Source: Bin87 sp965220505
GTDB taxonomy: Bacteria > Chloroflexota > Dehalococcoidia > Lucifugimonadales > UBA3495
Direction of reading: 5' to 3'
DNA length: 64,000 nt
NCBI GenBank assembly: GCA_965220505.1
Contig: CBDCQE010000001.1
Coordinates: 620,001-684,000, forward strand
Below the pieces are notes generated by a model, which saw nothing but the letters and a program-made list of their open reading frames with translations, had not been told where the DNA came from and made no database searches. Made by a program: the position numbers and the translations under genes. Shown piece after piece: positions 43,803-52,069 of this stretch (the first letter of the stretch is position 1; the number at the start of each line of letters is the position of its first letter).

Positions 43803-44789
43803 TCAGGCGTTTTCCTGCCGGTCGTGCTGCTCGAGCACCAGACGGGCGTTCGCCACGTCTCGGTTCATCTGGGAGATGAGGGCATCGATGCCATCAAAGG
43901 TTTCCTGGCCGCGCAGCCGGGAAACGAACTCGAGCTTCAGGTTTTCGTCGTAGATGTCGTCCGAGAAATCCAGCAGGTGCGCTTCGATCAAGCGCTGGCT
44001 GAGGCCGAAGGTGGGCCTCACGCCGATGCTGGTGGCTGCCATGTGCCGCACGCCGTTTACGGTGGCGTAGGTGGCGTATACGCCGTCGGCCGGGATCACG
44101 AAGTTCTCAATGGGAATGATGTTGGCGGTGGGGAAGCCCAACTGGCGGCCCATCTTGGCGCCGTGCACAACGATGCCGTCGGTGGCGTAGGGCCGTCCCA
44201 GCAGGAATTCGGCGCCATCGACGTTACCGTCGGCCAGCGCGTTGCGGACCCGCCGGCTGCGCACGGTGCTGCCTTCCAGTTCCAGGGGAGGTACCGTTTC
44301 CACCCAGAAGCCGAGGGCCGCGCCCCGGCGCCGCAGGTAGTCCAGGTTGCCGCTGCGGTTCCGCCCCAAGGCGAAGTCGGGGCCGGTAACTATGCCCCGC
44401 ATGTGGAGGCAGTCGACCAGCATGTGCGTGAACTCGTTGGCGTCGAGGTTGGCGATGTCGTTGGTGAACTCGACGCAGATCACACTCTCGATTCCGGCGT
44501 CGTGCAACAGCCGGATTTTCTCTTCGGGGGTGATGATCTTGGTTACGGTGCGTTCCGGGTTCACAACTTCGGCGGGATGATTGCTGAAAGTGATGACGGT
44601 GGGGATGAGCGGCGGGTCAGCCAATTCCAGCATCCGGCGAAGTAGGTGGCGGTGTCCCCGATGCACGCCGTCAAACACGCCAATGGTGACAACCGTGCCG
44701 CTGCCGGCTTGGGGCGATGCATCGGCCAGTGCCTGACGAAAGGCTCCCCGGCCCGGAGTTCCGGAAGTTGCATTGTCCGAGGAGAGCAT
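43803..44789 (-). CDS. ribF: Bifunctional riboflavin kinase / FAD synthetase
   Basis: This 328-residue protein makes FMN from riboflavin and FAD from FMN. The N-terminal adenylyltransferase domain has G-V-F-D-G-V-H-R-G-H-R-H near 36-47, the nucleotidyltransferase H-x-G-H signature. The kinase domain (from about 200) has R-P-Y-A-T-D-G-I-V-V-H-G, Q-L-G-F-P-T-A-N-I with the PTAN motif, and G-V-R-P-T-F-G. I selected ATG 44789; no clear ribosome binding site precedes it, and ATG 44876 is an alternative that adds 29 residues. It heads the ribF-tyrS pair. Confidence 0.94.
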   Translation of the reverse strand: MLSSDNATSGTPGRGAFRQALADASPQAGSGTVVTIGVFDGVHRGHRHLLRRMLELADPPLIPTVITFSNHPAEVVNPERTVTKIITPEEKIRLLHDAGIESVICVEFTNDIANLDANEFTHMLVDCLHMRGIVTGPDFALGRNRSGNLDYLRRRGAALGFWVETVPPLELEGSTVRSRRVRNALADGNVDGAEFLLGRPYATDGIVVHGAKMGRQLGFPTANIIPIENFVIPADGVYATYATVNGVRHMAATSIGVRPTFGLSQRLIEAHLLDFSDDIYDENLKLEFVSRLRGQETFDGIDALISQMNRDVANARLVLEQHDRQENA

Positions 44790-45068
44790 GGCGTCCAAAC
44801 GGCCGGTCGAGATGGAAGAGTCAGGAATTGGCCGCACCTGAACGAGCGCCCAATTCGGGCGGCCCCTCATACTCATTGCGGCGTGAATTGGCGCAACCGA
44901 TGGTAGCACAGGGCCCCAAGCCGGGCAAGCAGAAATCGTTCTCTCGAACCGGCGATATACTGGACGCCGTCGCCGGGACTCAACGCAAAAGCCCCGAAAT
45001 TTGTCACTACAGCAGTCGTCAACTGCAGCATGGCCGGTTTTACAATGCCACCACGCAAATCGCACTCA

Positions 45069-45644
45069 ATGAGAATATCCGGCGGCACGTCCAGAGGCCT
45101 CCCGTTGATTGGGGCGGTGGTGGCCGGAGTACGACCGACAACTGAGAGGGTTAGATCCGCGATCTTCAACATTCTGCAACCCGACAAGGTGGAAGGGAGC
45201 CGGGTCCTTGACCTTTACGCTGGCACCGGCAGCCTGGGCATCGAAGCCCTCAGCCGCGGGGCGAGGCAGGCCGACTTTGTCGAACGTAATCGACGACAAT
45301 GTCGGGTCATCCAGGAGAACTTGGACTTCACGGGTTATAGAAACGTCAGTCGTGTCAATTGCGCCGATGTATTGGACTGGTTGAATCGATTCGCGGCCGA
45401 CTCTGGTGACAGGACACCTTACGATCTTGTCGTCCTGGACCCACCTTACGCGATGGGAGAGCCTACCCCAACCCTGGAACGACTTGCCCGGTCCACACTG
45501 CTCAACACGGACTCCACTGTAGTCGTTGGTTTCAGCAATCGTGTGACTCTGCCTGCCGACATCCATTGCCTGCACGAGATTGACCGACGCAGCTACGGGG
45601 ATAATGCGGTAGGATTCTACGCGGTTCGCACCGCCGCGAATTGA
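45069..45644 (+). CDS. rsmD: 16S rRNA (guanine966-N2)-methyltransferase
   Basis: This 191-residue enzyme modifies 16S rRNA in the 30S subunit. It begins with M-R-I-S-G-G, matching RsmD, followed by R-P-T-T-E-R-V-R-S-A-I-F-N-I-L near 25-39, the SAM motif L-D-L-Y-A-G-T-G-S-L-G-I-E near 50, V-E-R-N near 72, and the catalytic D-P-P-Y near 127. I chose ATG 45069 because the family usually begins there; ATG 45045 is possible. rsmD and coaD are neighbours here as in many bacteria, and the third gene of the group begins at about 46207. Confidence 0.93.
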   Translation: MRISGGTSRGLPLIGAVVAGVRPTTERVRSAIFNILQPDKVEGSRVLDLYAGTGSLGIEALSRGARQADFVERNRRQCRVIQENLDFTGYRNVSRVNCADVLDWLNRFAADSGDRTPYDLVVLDPPYAMGEPTPTLERLARSTLLNTDSTVVVGFSNRVTLPADIHCLHEIDRRSYGDNAVGFYAVRTAAN

Positions 45645-45676
45645 CTGACCCCAACAACTAAACGGAGTAGCCCCGA

Positions 45677-46165
45677 ATGGTAACCGCTCTTTATCCCGGC
45701 ACATTCGACCCAGTGACCATGGGACACCTAAACGTGGCTCAACGCGCGGCCCGGCTGTTCGACAGCTTGATCGTCGCCGTATATGACACCCCTTCCAAGA
45801 GCCTGCTGTTCAACACCGAAGAGCGCGTCGAGTTGATGCGGGAGGCGGTGGCCGACATGTCAAACGTGACGGTTCGCCCGTTCAACGGTCTGGTGGTTAA
45901 CACCGCCCGCGACGCCGGCGCGGCGGCCATCATTCGGGGCCTTCGCAGCGGTCCCGATTTCGAGTACGAGTCGCAGATGTTCTTCATGAACCGACGACTG
46001 GAGCCCGAAGTCGACATGGTGTCGCTGATGAGCGACCAGGAGCACATGTTCATCAGTTCGAGCCTGCTCAAAGAAGTCGCCCAATTGGGCGGCGATATCT
46101 CCGGTATGGTGCCTGACCACGTGGCTCGGGCCCTGGCGGAAAAATACCAACTGCCGCAGCGGTAG
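45677..46165 (+). CDS. coaD: Phosphopantetheine adenylyltransferase
   Basis: This 162-residue enzyme adenylates 4'-phosphopantetheine to dephospho-CoA, the fourth step of CoA synthesis. It has Y-P-G-T-F-D-P-V-T-M-G-H-L near 6-18 with the T/H-x-G-H signature, R-G-L-R-S-G-P-D-F-E-Y-E near 90, and the C-terminal I-S-S-S-L-L-K-E near 125. GGAGTAG precedes the ATG. The length is the family norm. It lies 32 bases after rsmD. CoA supply suits a genome rich in acyl-CoA enzymes. Confidence 0.95.
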   Translation: MVTALYPGTFDPVTMGHLNVAQRAARLFDSLIVAVYDTPSKSLLFNTEERVELMREAVADMSNVTVRPFNGLVVNTARDAGAAAIIRGLRSGPDFEYESQMFFMNRRLEPEVDMVSLMSDQEHMFISSSLLKEVAQLGGDISGMVPDHVARALAEKYQLPQR

Positions 46166-46206
46166 CCGTTCACGCGCAATCTGAACCGCCGGCCAAGGGG
46201 GTCATC

Positions 46207-46764
46207 ATAGATATCAACAGCATTATCGACCGGATTGAATTGTTGGTGGATTCGAGCAAATCCGTGCCGCTCAGCAACAACGTAATGGTCGACCGGAGCA
46301 AGATAGGCGAGCTCGTAGCGCAACTGCGCATGGCCGTGCCCCAGGAGATAAGGCGGGCCGAGGAAATGCTGTCCCGCAAGGATGACATAATGTCGTCCGC
46401 CGTCTCCGAGGCTCACCAGGCGCGCCAGCAACTGGAGCAGGATTTCCGGACGCGTCTCAGCGACCATGAACTGGGACGAAAGGCGGAAGAAATACTGAGG
46501 GAAGCGGAAGGCACCTCCCGCCGGATGATAGACCAGGCCGAGCGCGAGGCAGAAAACCGTAGGAACCAGGCCGATGCATACGCTCTGCGCACCCTACGGG
46601 ACCTGGAGCGGGAACTGACCGCCGCCACCGGTTCGGTTCGCAAGGGCATTGACGCGCTTGCCGGAGCAACGCTCGCGGCCAGCCCCAGCCCGAGTATCCC
46701 GTCGCCAAGTGACTTCGCTCCGAGCGATGAGCGCGAAACGGCCGACTTCGGGCGCTTTCGGTAA
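46207..46764 (+). CDS. Coiled-coil protein of the coaD-rsmD group, possible ATA start
   Basis: This 185-residue protein is strongly helical and charged, with coiled-coil heptads from about residue 35 to 145 (for example R-R-A-E-E-M-L-S-R-K-D-D and E-A-E-N-R-R-N-Q-A-D-A-Y) and a Ser/Pro-rich tail. The first in-frame TTG is at 46240, but the upstream codons continue plausibly as D-I-N-S-I-I-D-R-I-E-L-L, resembling the start of chloroflexal homologues I recall, and AAGGGG lies six bases before an ATA at 46207. I therefore place the start there; TTG 46240 is the conservative alternative. Function is unknown; ATP synthase b-like or divisome scaffolds have similar helices. Confidence 0.6.
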   Translation: MDINSIIDRIELLVDSSKSVPLSNNVMVDRSKIGELVAQLRMAVPQEIRRAEEMLSRKDDIMSSAVSEAHQARQQLEQDFRTRLSDHELGRKAEEILREAEGTSRRMIDQAEREAENRRNQADAYALRTLRDLERELTAATGSVRKGIDALAGATLAASPSPSIPSPSDFAPSDERETADFGRFR

Positions 46765-46791
46765 CCGGCCGGCCCGTACCAGATGATCGAC

Positions 46792-46813
46792 GGGGCGGGA
46801 AAACACCCGCCCC
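46792..46813 (+). terminator. Terminator after the rsmD-coaD group
   Basis: GGGGCGGG and CCCGCCCC form an 8-bp stem around AAAACA, 27 bases beyond the stop codon, followed by TTCGTCTT. The stem matches those of the hairpin at 11836-11858. Confidence 0.72.
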
Positions 46814-46872
46814 TTCGTCTTGCGGTGGCGGGAAGGCCGTCGCGACGACCGTTGTCTGGGCAGGCTTCACGC

Positions 46873-46903
46873 TTGACATTGGCGACTCTCACGGGTGTAC
46901 AAT
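46873..46903 (+). promoter_or_regulatory. Sigma-70-type promoter for the DUF151 gene
   Basis: TTGACA (46873-46878) and TACAAT (46898-46903) are separated by 19 bases, somewhat longer than ideal. The start codon lies 85 bases downstream. Confidence 0.6.
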
Positions 46904-46987
46904 CCGGCGTGCCCGTTGGTTGGGAATGCGCTCGGGCGTGATCCGACCACACCATCCCGGAAGCGTTGATTGGAGTGACGGAGCGAG

Positions 46988-47530
46988 ATGCGTGAACTGG
47001 TAATCGACAGCATCCGGATCAGCCAGATGAACTATCAACGGGTGGTGGTCCTCAAGGAGTTGGCCACCGAGCTTTTCCTGTTGATTTGGATCGGCCCCAC
47101 CGAGGCCGAAGCGATCGCGGTGAAGATGCAGGGCATGTCGGTTCCGCGGCCGCTCACGCACGACCTTTTCGTTGACTTGGTGAAGTCGGTGGGCGGAACT
47201 TTCCAGCACATCCTGGTAAACGATCTTCAAAACGAAACGTTTTACGCCAAAATCGTGGTCAGGATCGGTGATCACACCCACGAAATAGACTCCAGGCCCA
47301 GCGACGCCATGGCGGTTGCCGTGCGGGCCGAGGTGCCGATATACGTGGCTGACCAGGTCATGGACAAGGCCGCAATCTCGATGGACCAGGAAACCGGCCA
47401 ACCCGCGGCGGCGCCGGAATCAGGCGGCGAGTCGGCCCCCGCCGAGGTTACGGAAGAGGAGCTCCAGGGACTGTCGGCCTTCACGGATCTGATCAACGAA
47501 CTGGACATGGAAGACTTCGAGCGCAAATAG
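46988..47530 (+). CDS. DUF151 bifunctional nuclease-family protein
   Basis: This 180-residue protein has the DUF151 domain in residues 1-140, with V-L-K-E near 20, L-P-I-like W-I-G-P-T-E-A-E-A-I, the R-P-L-T-H-D-L segment near 54, and the signature I-D-S-R-P-S-D-A-M-A-V-A-V-R near 99-112. Some members degrade both DNA and RNA; others have no known activity. The C-terminal acidic tail (about 141-180) probably forms a separate helix. GGAGTGACGGAGCG precedes the ATG, and its own promoter and terminator flank it. Confidence 0.87.
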   Translation: MRELVIDSIRISQMNYQRVVVLKELATELFLLIWIGPTEAEAIAVKMQGMSVPRPLTHDLFVDLVKSVGGTFQHILVNDLQNETFYAKIVVRIGDHTHEIDSRPSDAMAVAVRAEVPIYVADQVMDKAAISMDQETGQPAAAPESGGESAPAEVTEEELQGLSAFTDLINELDMEDFERK

Positions 47531-47571
47531 GTTCCAAATGCGTACCACCGGCGTGACGACGAGTACTGCCC

Positions 47572-47594
47572 CGCCCCCTACGGTGGGGCGTTTT
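47572..47594 (+). terminator. Intrinsic terminator after the DUF151 gene
   Basis: CGCCCC (47572-47577) pairs with GGGGCG (47585-47590) around a 7-base loop and is followed by TTTT. It separates the DUF151 gene from the ATP synthase promoter. Confidence 0.82.
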
Positions 47595-47630
47595 CGTAAG
47601 CCGGGTTACGATTTCCGCAAAAATCTCCGA

Positions 47631-47659
47631 TTGACAGTTCGGAGTGCGGGTGCTACGAT
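47631..47659 (+). promoter_or_regulatory. Promoter of the ATP synthase operon
   Basis: TTGACA (47631-47636) and TACGAT (47654-47659) have the ideal 17-base spacer. The start of the first gene at 47681 lies 21 bases after the -10 element, leaving a short leader. Confidence 0.75.
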
Positions 47660-47680
47660 GCCTGCCGTTTGGAAACGGGC

Positions 47681-47959
47681 ATGCCGCAGTGGATAGTTAC
47701 CGCCTTGCGGCTGACCGGCTTGGGTTGGTTCGTTGCTGTGTGCATCGTCCTGGGCATCCTTGGAGGGTTATGGCTGGGCAATCTGACCGGCCAGGTTGCG
47801 CTCCTGGTGTTGGTGGGAACGGTTCTGGGCAGCGTGGTAGCCTTCTACGGGGTCTACCGAATGATCCTCCCTGCGGTCTACGGAAGCAACAATCCCAGCC
47901 GCACCGCTGGCCGTTCCCAAAAACCGTGTTCTGACCGCGGAGGCAACGAACCGTCGTGA
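47681..47959 (+). CDS. AtpZ/AtpI-like small membrane protein of ATP synthase
   Basis: This 92-residue protein has two membrane helices (about 10-35 and 38-58) and a basic, hydrophilic C-terminus. It precedes atpB, the usual position of atpI/atpZ genes, whose products help assemble the c-ring or form a small cation channel. The G-x-W-L-G segment between the helices fits AtpZ/AtpI. I chose ATG 47681 rather than TTG 47669 because the promoter -10 ends at 47659. Its GTGA overlap with atpB implies translational coupling. Confidence 0.75.
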   Translation: MPQWIVTALRLTGLGWFVAVCIVLGILGGLWLGNLTGQVALLVLVGTVLGSVVAFYGVYRMILPAVYGSNNPSRTAGRSQKPCSDRGGNEPS

Positions 47960-48957
47960 CCACCAAACGAGTACTCCTACTGCTCGGCATCGCGTCGGCA
48001 GTCCTCCTGATCGTGGGTTTCGTCGTTGGCGCAGTTGGCTCCCGTATGTTTGGCCTGGAGCGGCCTTTCGTCTCCCAGCCTGGCATCCATCTGCCGCCCG
48101 ACCCCGTGTTCCCCGCGACCGTTCGCGAAAGCGTCGTCGGCTACCGGGTCGCCGACAAGAAGACCGACGACCACGGGGCGAGCCAGGGCAAAGACGAAGC
48201 CAAGGAAGAGCATCACGGCCTGGGCCTGATGCAGTTCGCGGTCACCAACACCATGCTCTCGGCATGGCTGACCAGCATCATCATGCTGGCGTTCTTTATC
48301 GGCGGCGCACGCAACCCCAAGGTGATTCCCAGCCGGCTGCAGGCACTCGTTGAGATGCTGTTTGAGTTGGTGCTGAACTTCGCGTCCAGCATCCTCGGAC
48401 CGGAGATGGGGCGCCGGGCTTTCCCGGTTGTCGCCACCATTTTCTTCTTCGTATTGTTCAATGCGTGGATAGCGATCTTCCTCATCCCGATCTACCAGGC
48501 GGTAGGCTACGGCGCGCAATTGGGCGGCGAGTTCAAACTGGCCACCCACCTGGTTCGGCCGGCCGGTACCGACCTGAACTTCCCGCTGGCGCTGGCGCTG
48601 GTATCGTTCGTGTTCGTCGAATACTGGGGATTCCGGGCCCACGGGTTCGGCTATCTCAAGAAGTTCTTCGCCTTCGGAGACTTGCTCCGCGGCCGGCCGT
48701 CGGGCCTTATCAACATTTTCGTGGGCATTCTGGAACTGGTTTCGGAGTTGGTGCGCATCGTCTCGTTCACCTTCCGTCTCTTCGGCAACATGACCGCCGG
48801 CGAGATCCTGGTGGTCATGATCACCTTCCTGGTTCCTTTCATCGCCACGCAGTTCGTCTTCGGGCTGGAACTGCTGGTGGGCCTGATCCAATCGGTCATT
48901 TTCGCGGGGCTCACCCTGGTGTTCCTGTCGGTGGCCGTAAGCCATGAGGAGCACTGA
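47956..48957 (+). CDS. atpB: ATP synthase subunit a
   Basis: This 333-residue membrane protein forms the proton half-channels of FO. It has five to six C-terminal membrane helices, including F-R-L-F-G-N-M-T-A-G-E near 275, whose Arg is the essential residue that interacts with the c-ring. Compared with typical subunits a (about 240-270 residues) it is longer, because about 95 residues precede the second helix, including a highly charged stretch D-K-K-T-D-D-H. The GTG start overlaps the previous stop by four bases. It is encoded first among the FO genes, followed by atpE. Confidence 0.94.
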   Translation: MTTKRVLLLLGIASAVLLIVGFVVGAVGSRMFGLERPFVSQPGIHLPPDPVFPATVRESVVGYRVADKKTDDHGASQGKDEAKEEHHGLGLMQFAVTNTMLSAWLTSIIMLAFFIGGARNPKVIPSRLQALVEMLFELVLNFASSILGPEMGRRAFPVVATIFFFVLFNAWIAIFLIPIYQAVGYGAQLGGEFKLATHLVRPAGTDLNFPLALALVSFVFVEYWGFRAHGFGYLKKFFAFGDLLRGRPSGLINIFVGILELVSELVRIVSFTFRLFGNMTAGEILVVMITFLVPFIATQFVFGLELLVGLIQSVIFAGLTLVFLSVAVSHEEH

Positions 48958-49059
48958 TCGCCCGACGCTCATCCCCATCAAGGCACGTTGCCCCGTGGTT
49001 TGACGGCCAGGGGCGAGGCAAAATCACGCGACCAATTTCGGTTCGGAGGATTAACAACA

Positions 49060-49344
49060 ATGGCACTTGACCTTACGATGTTCACCACTTTGCTGGCGGT
49101 GGGTGCGCAGGCGATTACTGCGGATGGCGCCAAGTTCCTGGCGGCCGGCCTGGCCATCGCCCTCGGCGTGGTCGGACCTGGTGTTGGTATCGGAATCCTC
49201 GGCGCGGGCGCGATGAACGCCATCGGCCGTAACCCGGACGCCGCCGGTTCCATTACCACCAACATGATCCTCGCCATCGCGTTCGCTGAGGCCCTGGGCA
49301 TTTACTCGCTCATCGTCGCAGTGATCCTGCTCTTCGTGGTGTAA
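49060..49344 (+). CDS. atpE: ATP synthase subunit c
   Basis: This 94-residue protein forms the rotating c-ring. Two membrane helices flank the polar loop R-N-P-D, and the second helix carries the ion-binding Glu77 in A-F-A-E-A-L-G. The residue after Glu is Ala, lacking the Ser/Thr typical of sodium-binding rings, so a proton-driven enzyme is likely. The first helix has the G-V-G-x-G-I-x-x-G-A glycine pattern. ATG 49060 has GGAGGA nine bases upstream; a longer frame adds no family sequence. Confidence 0.96.
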   Translation: MALDLTMFTTLLAVGAQAITADGAKFLAAGLAIALGVVGPGVGIGILGAGAMNAIGRNPDAAGSITTNMILAIAFAEALGIYSLIVAVILLFVV

Positions 49345-49348
49345 CAAC

Positions 49349-49852
49349 ATGGTTGAACTGGGACTGAACGTTCCGTCGCTGATCAGCTACCTGATCAACT
49401 ACGTCGTCCTGCTGATCCTGCTGGGAGCGCTGGCCTACCGGCCGTTGCTCAACGCCCTGGACAGTCGGGTCGAGAGCATCCGGGAGAGCCTGGCCGCCGC
49501 CGACCGGGCTCGCGAGGAAGCGGCCACGTCTCGCTCCGCCATCGAGGAGGAGCTAAACGAGGCTCGTCGCGAAGGACAGCGCCTTCTGGATCAGGCTCGT
49601 GAAGCGGCAGAACGTTTCCGGGAAGAGGAAATGGGACGCGCCCGTCAGGCGGCGGAGGAATTTTCCGAGCGCGCGCGGGCCGACATCGCCCGGGAGCGTG
49701 ACGCTGCCATAAACGAGGTCCGGTCTGCCTTCGGGGATCTGGCGATTTCCGCGGCGGAACGGATCATTAGGCGGAGCGTGGATCGCCAGGCGCATCAGGA
49801 GTTGATCGATCAGGTCTTGGCCGAAGGCGAGCAGACGCTGCGCCGGAACTGA
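49349..49852 (+). CDS. atpF: ATP synthase subunit b
   Basis: This 167-residue protein forms the peripheral stalk. A single N-terminal membrane helix (about 12-32, S-Y-L-I-N-Y-V-V-L-L-I-L-L) is followed by A-Y-R-P-L-L-N-A-L-D and a long charged helix rich in Arg, Glu and Ala (about 40-150), which pairs as a coiled coil. The C-terminus, E-R-I-I-R-R-S-V-D-R-Q-A-H-Q-E-L, binds subunit delta. The gene starts four bases after the atpE stop. Length is the family norm. Confidence 0.93.
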   Translation: MVELGLNVPSLISYLINYVVLLILLGALAYRPLLNALDSRVESIRESLAAADRAREEAATSRSAIEEELNEARREGQRLLDQAREAAERFREEEMGRARQAAEEFSERARADIARERDAAINEVRSAFGDLAISAAERIIRRSVDRQAHQELIDQVLAEGEQTLRRN

Positions 49853-49944
49853 GCTGCGGGCCATTCTAGCGTCCCAGATGTGAAACGAGCGTGGTCGCCC
49901 GCGCGGCGACCACTTCAACCCAGGAACCAGGGAGATAAGAACCC

Positions 49945-50484
49945 GTGGCAAACCGCCTGTCCGGTCAGCGCTATGCTCAGGCCATCTTCGAACTGGCCGA
50001 GCAGCACGAGCAACTGGAACCGTGGGACCAGGAACTCCGACTGGCCGCCGATGTGCTCGGCGACGAGGAGTTCGGCTTGTTCCTGCGACACGCCGAAGTG
50101 CCGCTGGAACGGAAAATATCCGCGATTGACGAAGTGCTGTCCGAAGCCCACCCTATGGTTCGTAATTTGGTGGCGCTACTGGTCAGCCGGGGCGGTGTGG
50201 ATGCCATGCGGGACGTCCAGGAAGCCTACACCCACCTGCTGGACGAACACCTGGGCCGTCAACGAGTTGAAGTTACCGCCGCCGTGGAATTGGAACCGGC
50301 CGAGCTGGACCGCATTACGGACCTGGTCGGGCGCATGGTGGGCAAGGAAGTGGTGGTCACCGCAAATGTGGACGAGTCCATCCTGGGCGGGCTCATCATC
50401 CAGATTGGCGATCAATTGCTGGACGGCAGCGCGAGTTCCGCCCTGGAACGGCTCCGCCAGACGGTCCGCGCGCAAGCGGCCTAA
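49945..50484 (+). CDS. atpH: ATP synthase subunit delta
   Basis: This 179-residue protein joins the peripheral stalk to the F1 head. It begins with R-L-S-G-Q-R-Y-A-Q-A-I-F-E-L-A, the delta-family helix, and contains L-V-S-R-G-G-V-D-A-M near 85. The C-terminal beta-alpha part, V-D-E-S-I-L-G-G-L-I-I-Q-I-G-D-Q-L-L-D-G-S near 143, is the highly conserved delta signature. The 92-base gap after atpF is unusually long within this operon but contains no obvious terminator. Confidence 0.94.
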   Translation: MANRLSGQRYAQAIFELAEQHEQLEPWDQELRLAADVLGDEEFGLFLRHAEVPLERKISAIDEVLSEAHPMVRNLVALLVSRGGVDAMRDVQEAYTHLLDEHLGRQRVEVTAAVELEPAELDRITDLVGRMVGKEVVVTANVDESILGGLIIQIGDQLLDGSASSALERLRQTVRAQAA

Positions 50485-50511
50485 CCAACGCAACATTGAG
50501 GAGACTCGCCG

Positions 50512-52020
50512 ATGGCAGTCAGGGGACAAGAGATAGTTTCTCTCATCAGGCGTCAGATCGAGGAGTTTGGCGGAGACCTCTCACTCGTCGACGTTGGCAC
50601 TGTCCTGCAAGTGGGTGACGGTATTGCCAGCATCCAGGGTTTGCAGAGCGTCCGGTCCAACGAATTGCTGGATTTCGGCAACGAGGTACTCGGCCTCGCG
50701 CTGAACTTGGAATCGGACATTGTCGGCGCCGCCATCCTGGGCGATCCCAACGCGGTGAAAGAGGGTGACCGGGTCCGCGCCACCGGACAGATCATCGAGG
50801 TTCCCGTTGGGGACGCTCTCATCGGCCGCGTGGTGGACCCGCTGGGTCGCCCGCTGGACGGCAAGGGCCCGGTAGCGACCGACCGTACCATGCCTGTGGA
50901 GCGCACCGCGCCCAACGTGGTGGTCAGGAAGTCGGTGGACACGCCGGTGCAGACCGGCATCAAGGCCATTGACGCCATGATTCCCATCGGTCGTGGTCAG
51001 CGTGAACTGATCATCGGCGACCGATCTACCGGCAAGTCCGCAATTGCCATCGACACCATCATCAACCAGAGGGAGACCGACCTGATCTGCATCTACGTGG
51101 CCATTGGCCAGAAGCAGGGCAAGGTCTCCCAGGTTGTGGGTATCCTCGAAGAATACGGCGCCATGGACCACACCATCGTGGTCAATGCCGGCTCCGCCGA
51201 CTCTGCGCCGCTGCAGTTCATTGCCCCATACGCCGGCTGCGCCATGGGCGAGGCCTTCATGGAAGAGGGGAGGGACGTGCTGATCGTCTACGACGATCTG
51301 ACCAAGCACGCGTGGGCCTACCGGCAGATGTCGCTGTTGCTGCGCCGTCCCGCCGGCCGTGAAGCCTATCCCGGCGATGTTTTCTACCTGCACAGTCGGT
51401 TGCTCGAACGCGCCGCCCGGCTCGACGACACATTGGGCGGCGGCTCGTTGACGGCCCTGCCCATCATCGAAACCCAGGCTGGCGACGTTTCGGCGTACAT
51501 TCCGACCAATGTGATCTCCATCACTGACGGACAGATCTACCTGGAACCGGAACTTTTCAACGTCGGTATCCGTCCGGCCGTCAACGTGGGCCTGTCGGTC
51601 TCCCGCGTGGGTGGCGCCGCCCAGACGCGTGCCGTCCGCCAGGTGGCGGGCCGGCTTCGGTTGGACCTGGCCCAGTATCGTGAGCTGGCAACTTTCGCCC
51701 AGTTCGGTACTGCCGACCTTGACGCGGCGACCCGCGCACAGCTTGCCCGAGGCCAACTTGCCACCGAGGCATTGAAGCAGGGTCAGTATCAGCCGCTCAA
51801 CCTCGGCGACGAGGTGATAGTCCTCTTCGCGGTGAACTCCGGCCTGATGGAAGATGTACCGCTGGAACGTGTCGGCGCTTTCGAAGAACAGATGCTTCGC
51901 CACGTCAACGCGACGCATCCGGAATTCGGCCAGGCGATCCGCGACACCGGCAACTTGCCGGACGAATTGAGCGGGCAGCTCACTGCGGCCATCAACGATT
52001 TCAAACCTACTTTCCAGTAA
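50512..52020 (+). CDS. atpA: ATP synthase subunit alpha
   Basis: This 502-residue F1 subunit carries the non-catalytic nucleotide sites. Its P-loop is G-D-R-S-T-G-K-S near 169-176, preceded by G-R-G-Q-R-E-L-I-I. The catalytic-interface Arg lies in the S-V-S-R-V-G-G-A-A-Q segment near 360-370. The N-terminus has the delta-binding region with I-R-R-Q-I-E. The ATG is preceded by GAGGAG. Order and length are standard. Confidence 0.97.
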   Translation: MAVRGQEIVSLIRRQIEEFGGDLSLVDVGTVLQVGDGIASIQGLQSVRSNELLDFGNEVLGLALNLESDIVGAAILGDPNAVKEGDRVRATGQIIEVPVGDALIGRVVDPLGRPLDGKGPVATDRTMPVERTAPNVVVRKSVDTPVQTGIKAIDAMIPIGRGQRELIIGDRSTGKSAIAIDTIINQRETDLICIYVAIGQKQGKVSQVVGILEEYGAMDHTIVVNAGSADSAPLQFIAPYAGCAMGEAFMEEGRDVLIVYDDLTKHAWAYRQMSLLLRRPAGREAYPGDVFYLHSRLLERAARLDDTLGGGSLTALPIIETQAGDVSAYIPTNVISITDGQIYLEPELFNVGIRPAVNVGLSVSRVGGAAQTRAVRQVAGRLRLDLAQYRELATFAQFGTADLDAATRAQLARGQLATEALKQGQYQPLNLGDEVIVLFAVNSGLMEDVPLERVGAFEEQMLRHVNATHPEFGQAIRDTGNLPDELSGQLTAAINDFKPTFQ

Positions 52021-52069
52021 GAAGCCGCGTAAATGATTTCCCCAATCCAGGCGCAGCCAGGGTCAGTAA

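Noticed and set aside
43131..44645. A 504-codon open frame opposite tyrS and ribF
   Set aside because: It spans two conserved genes on the other strand and has no family features.
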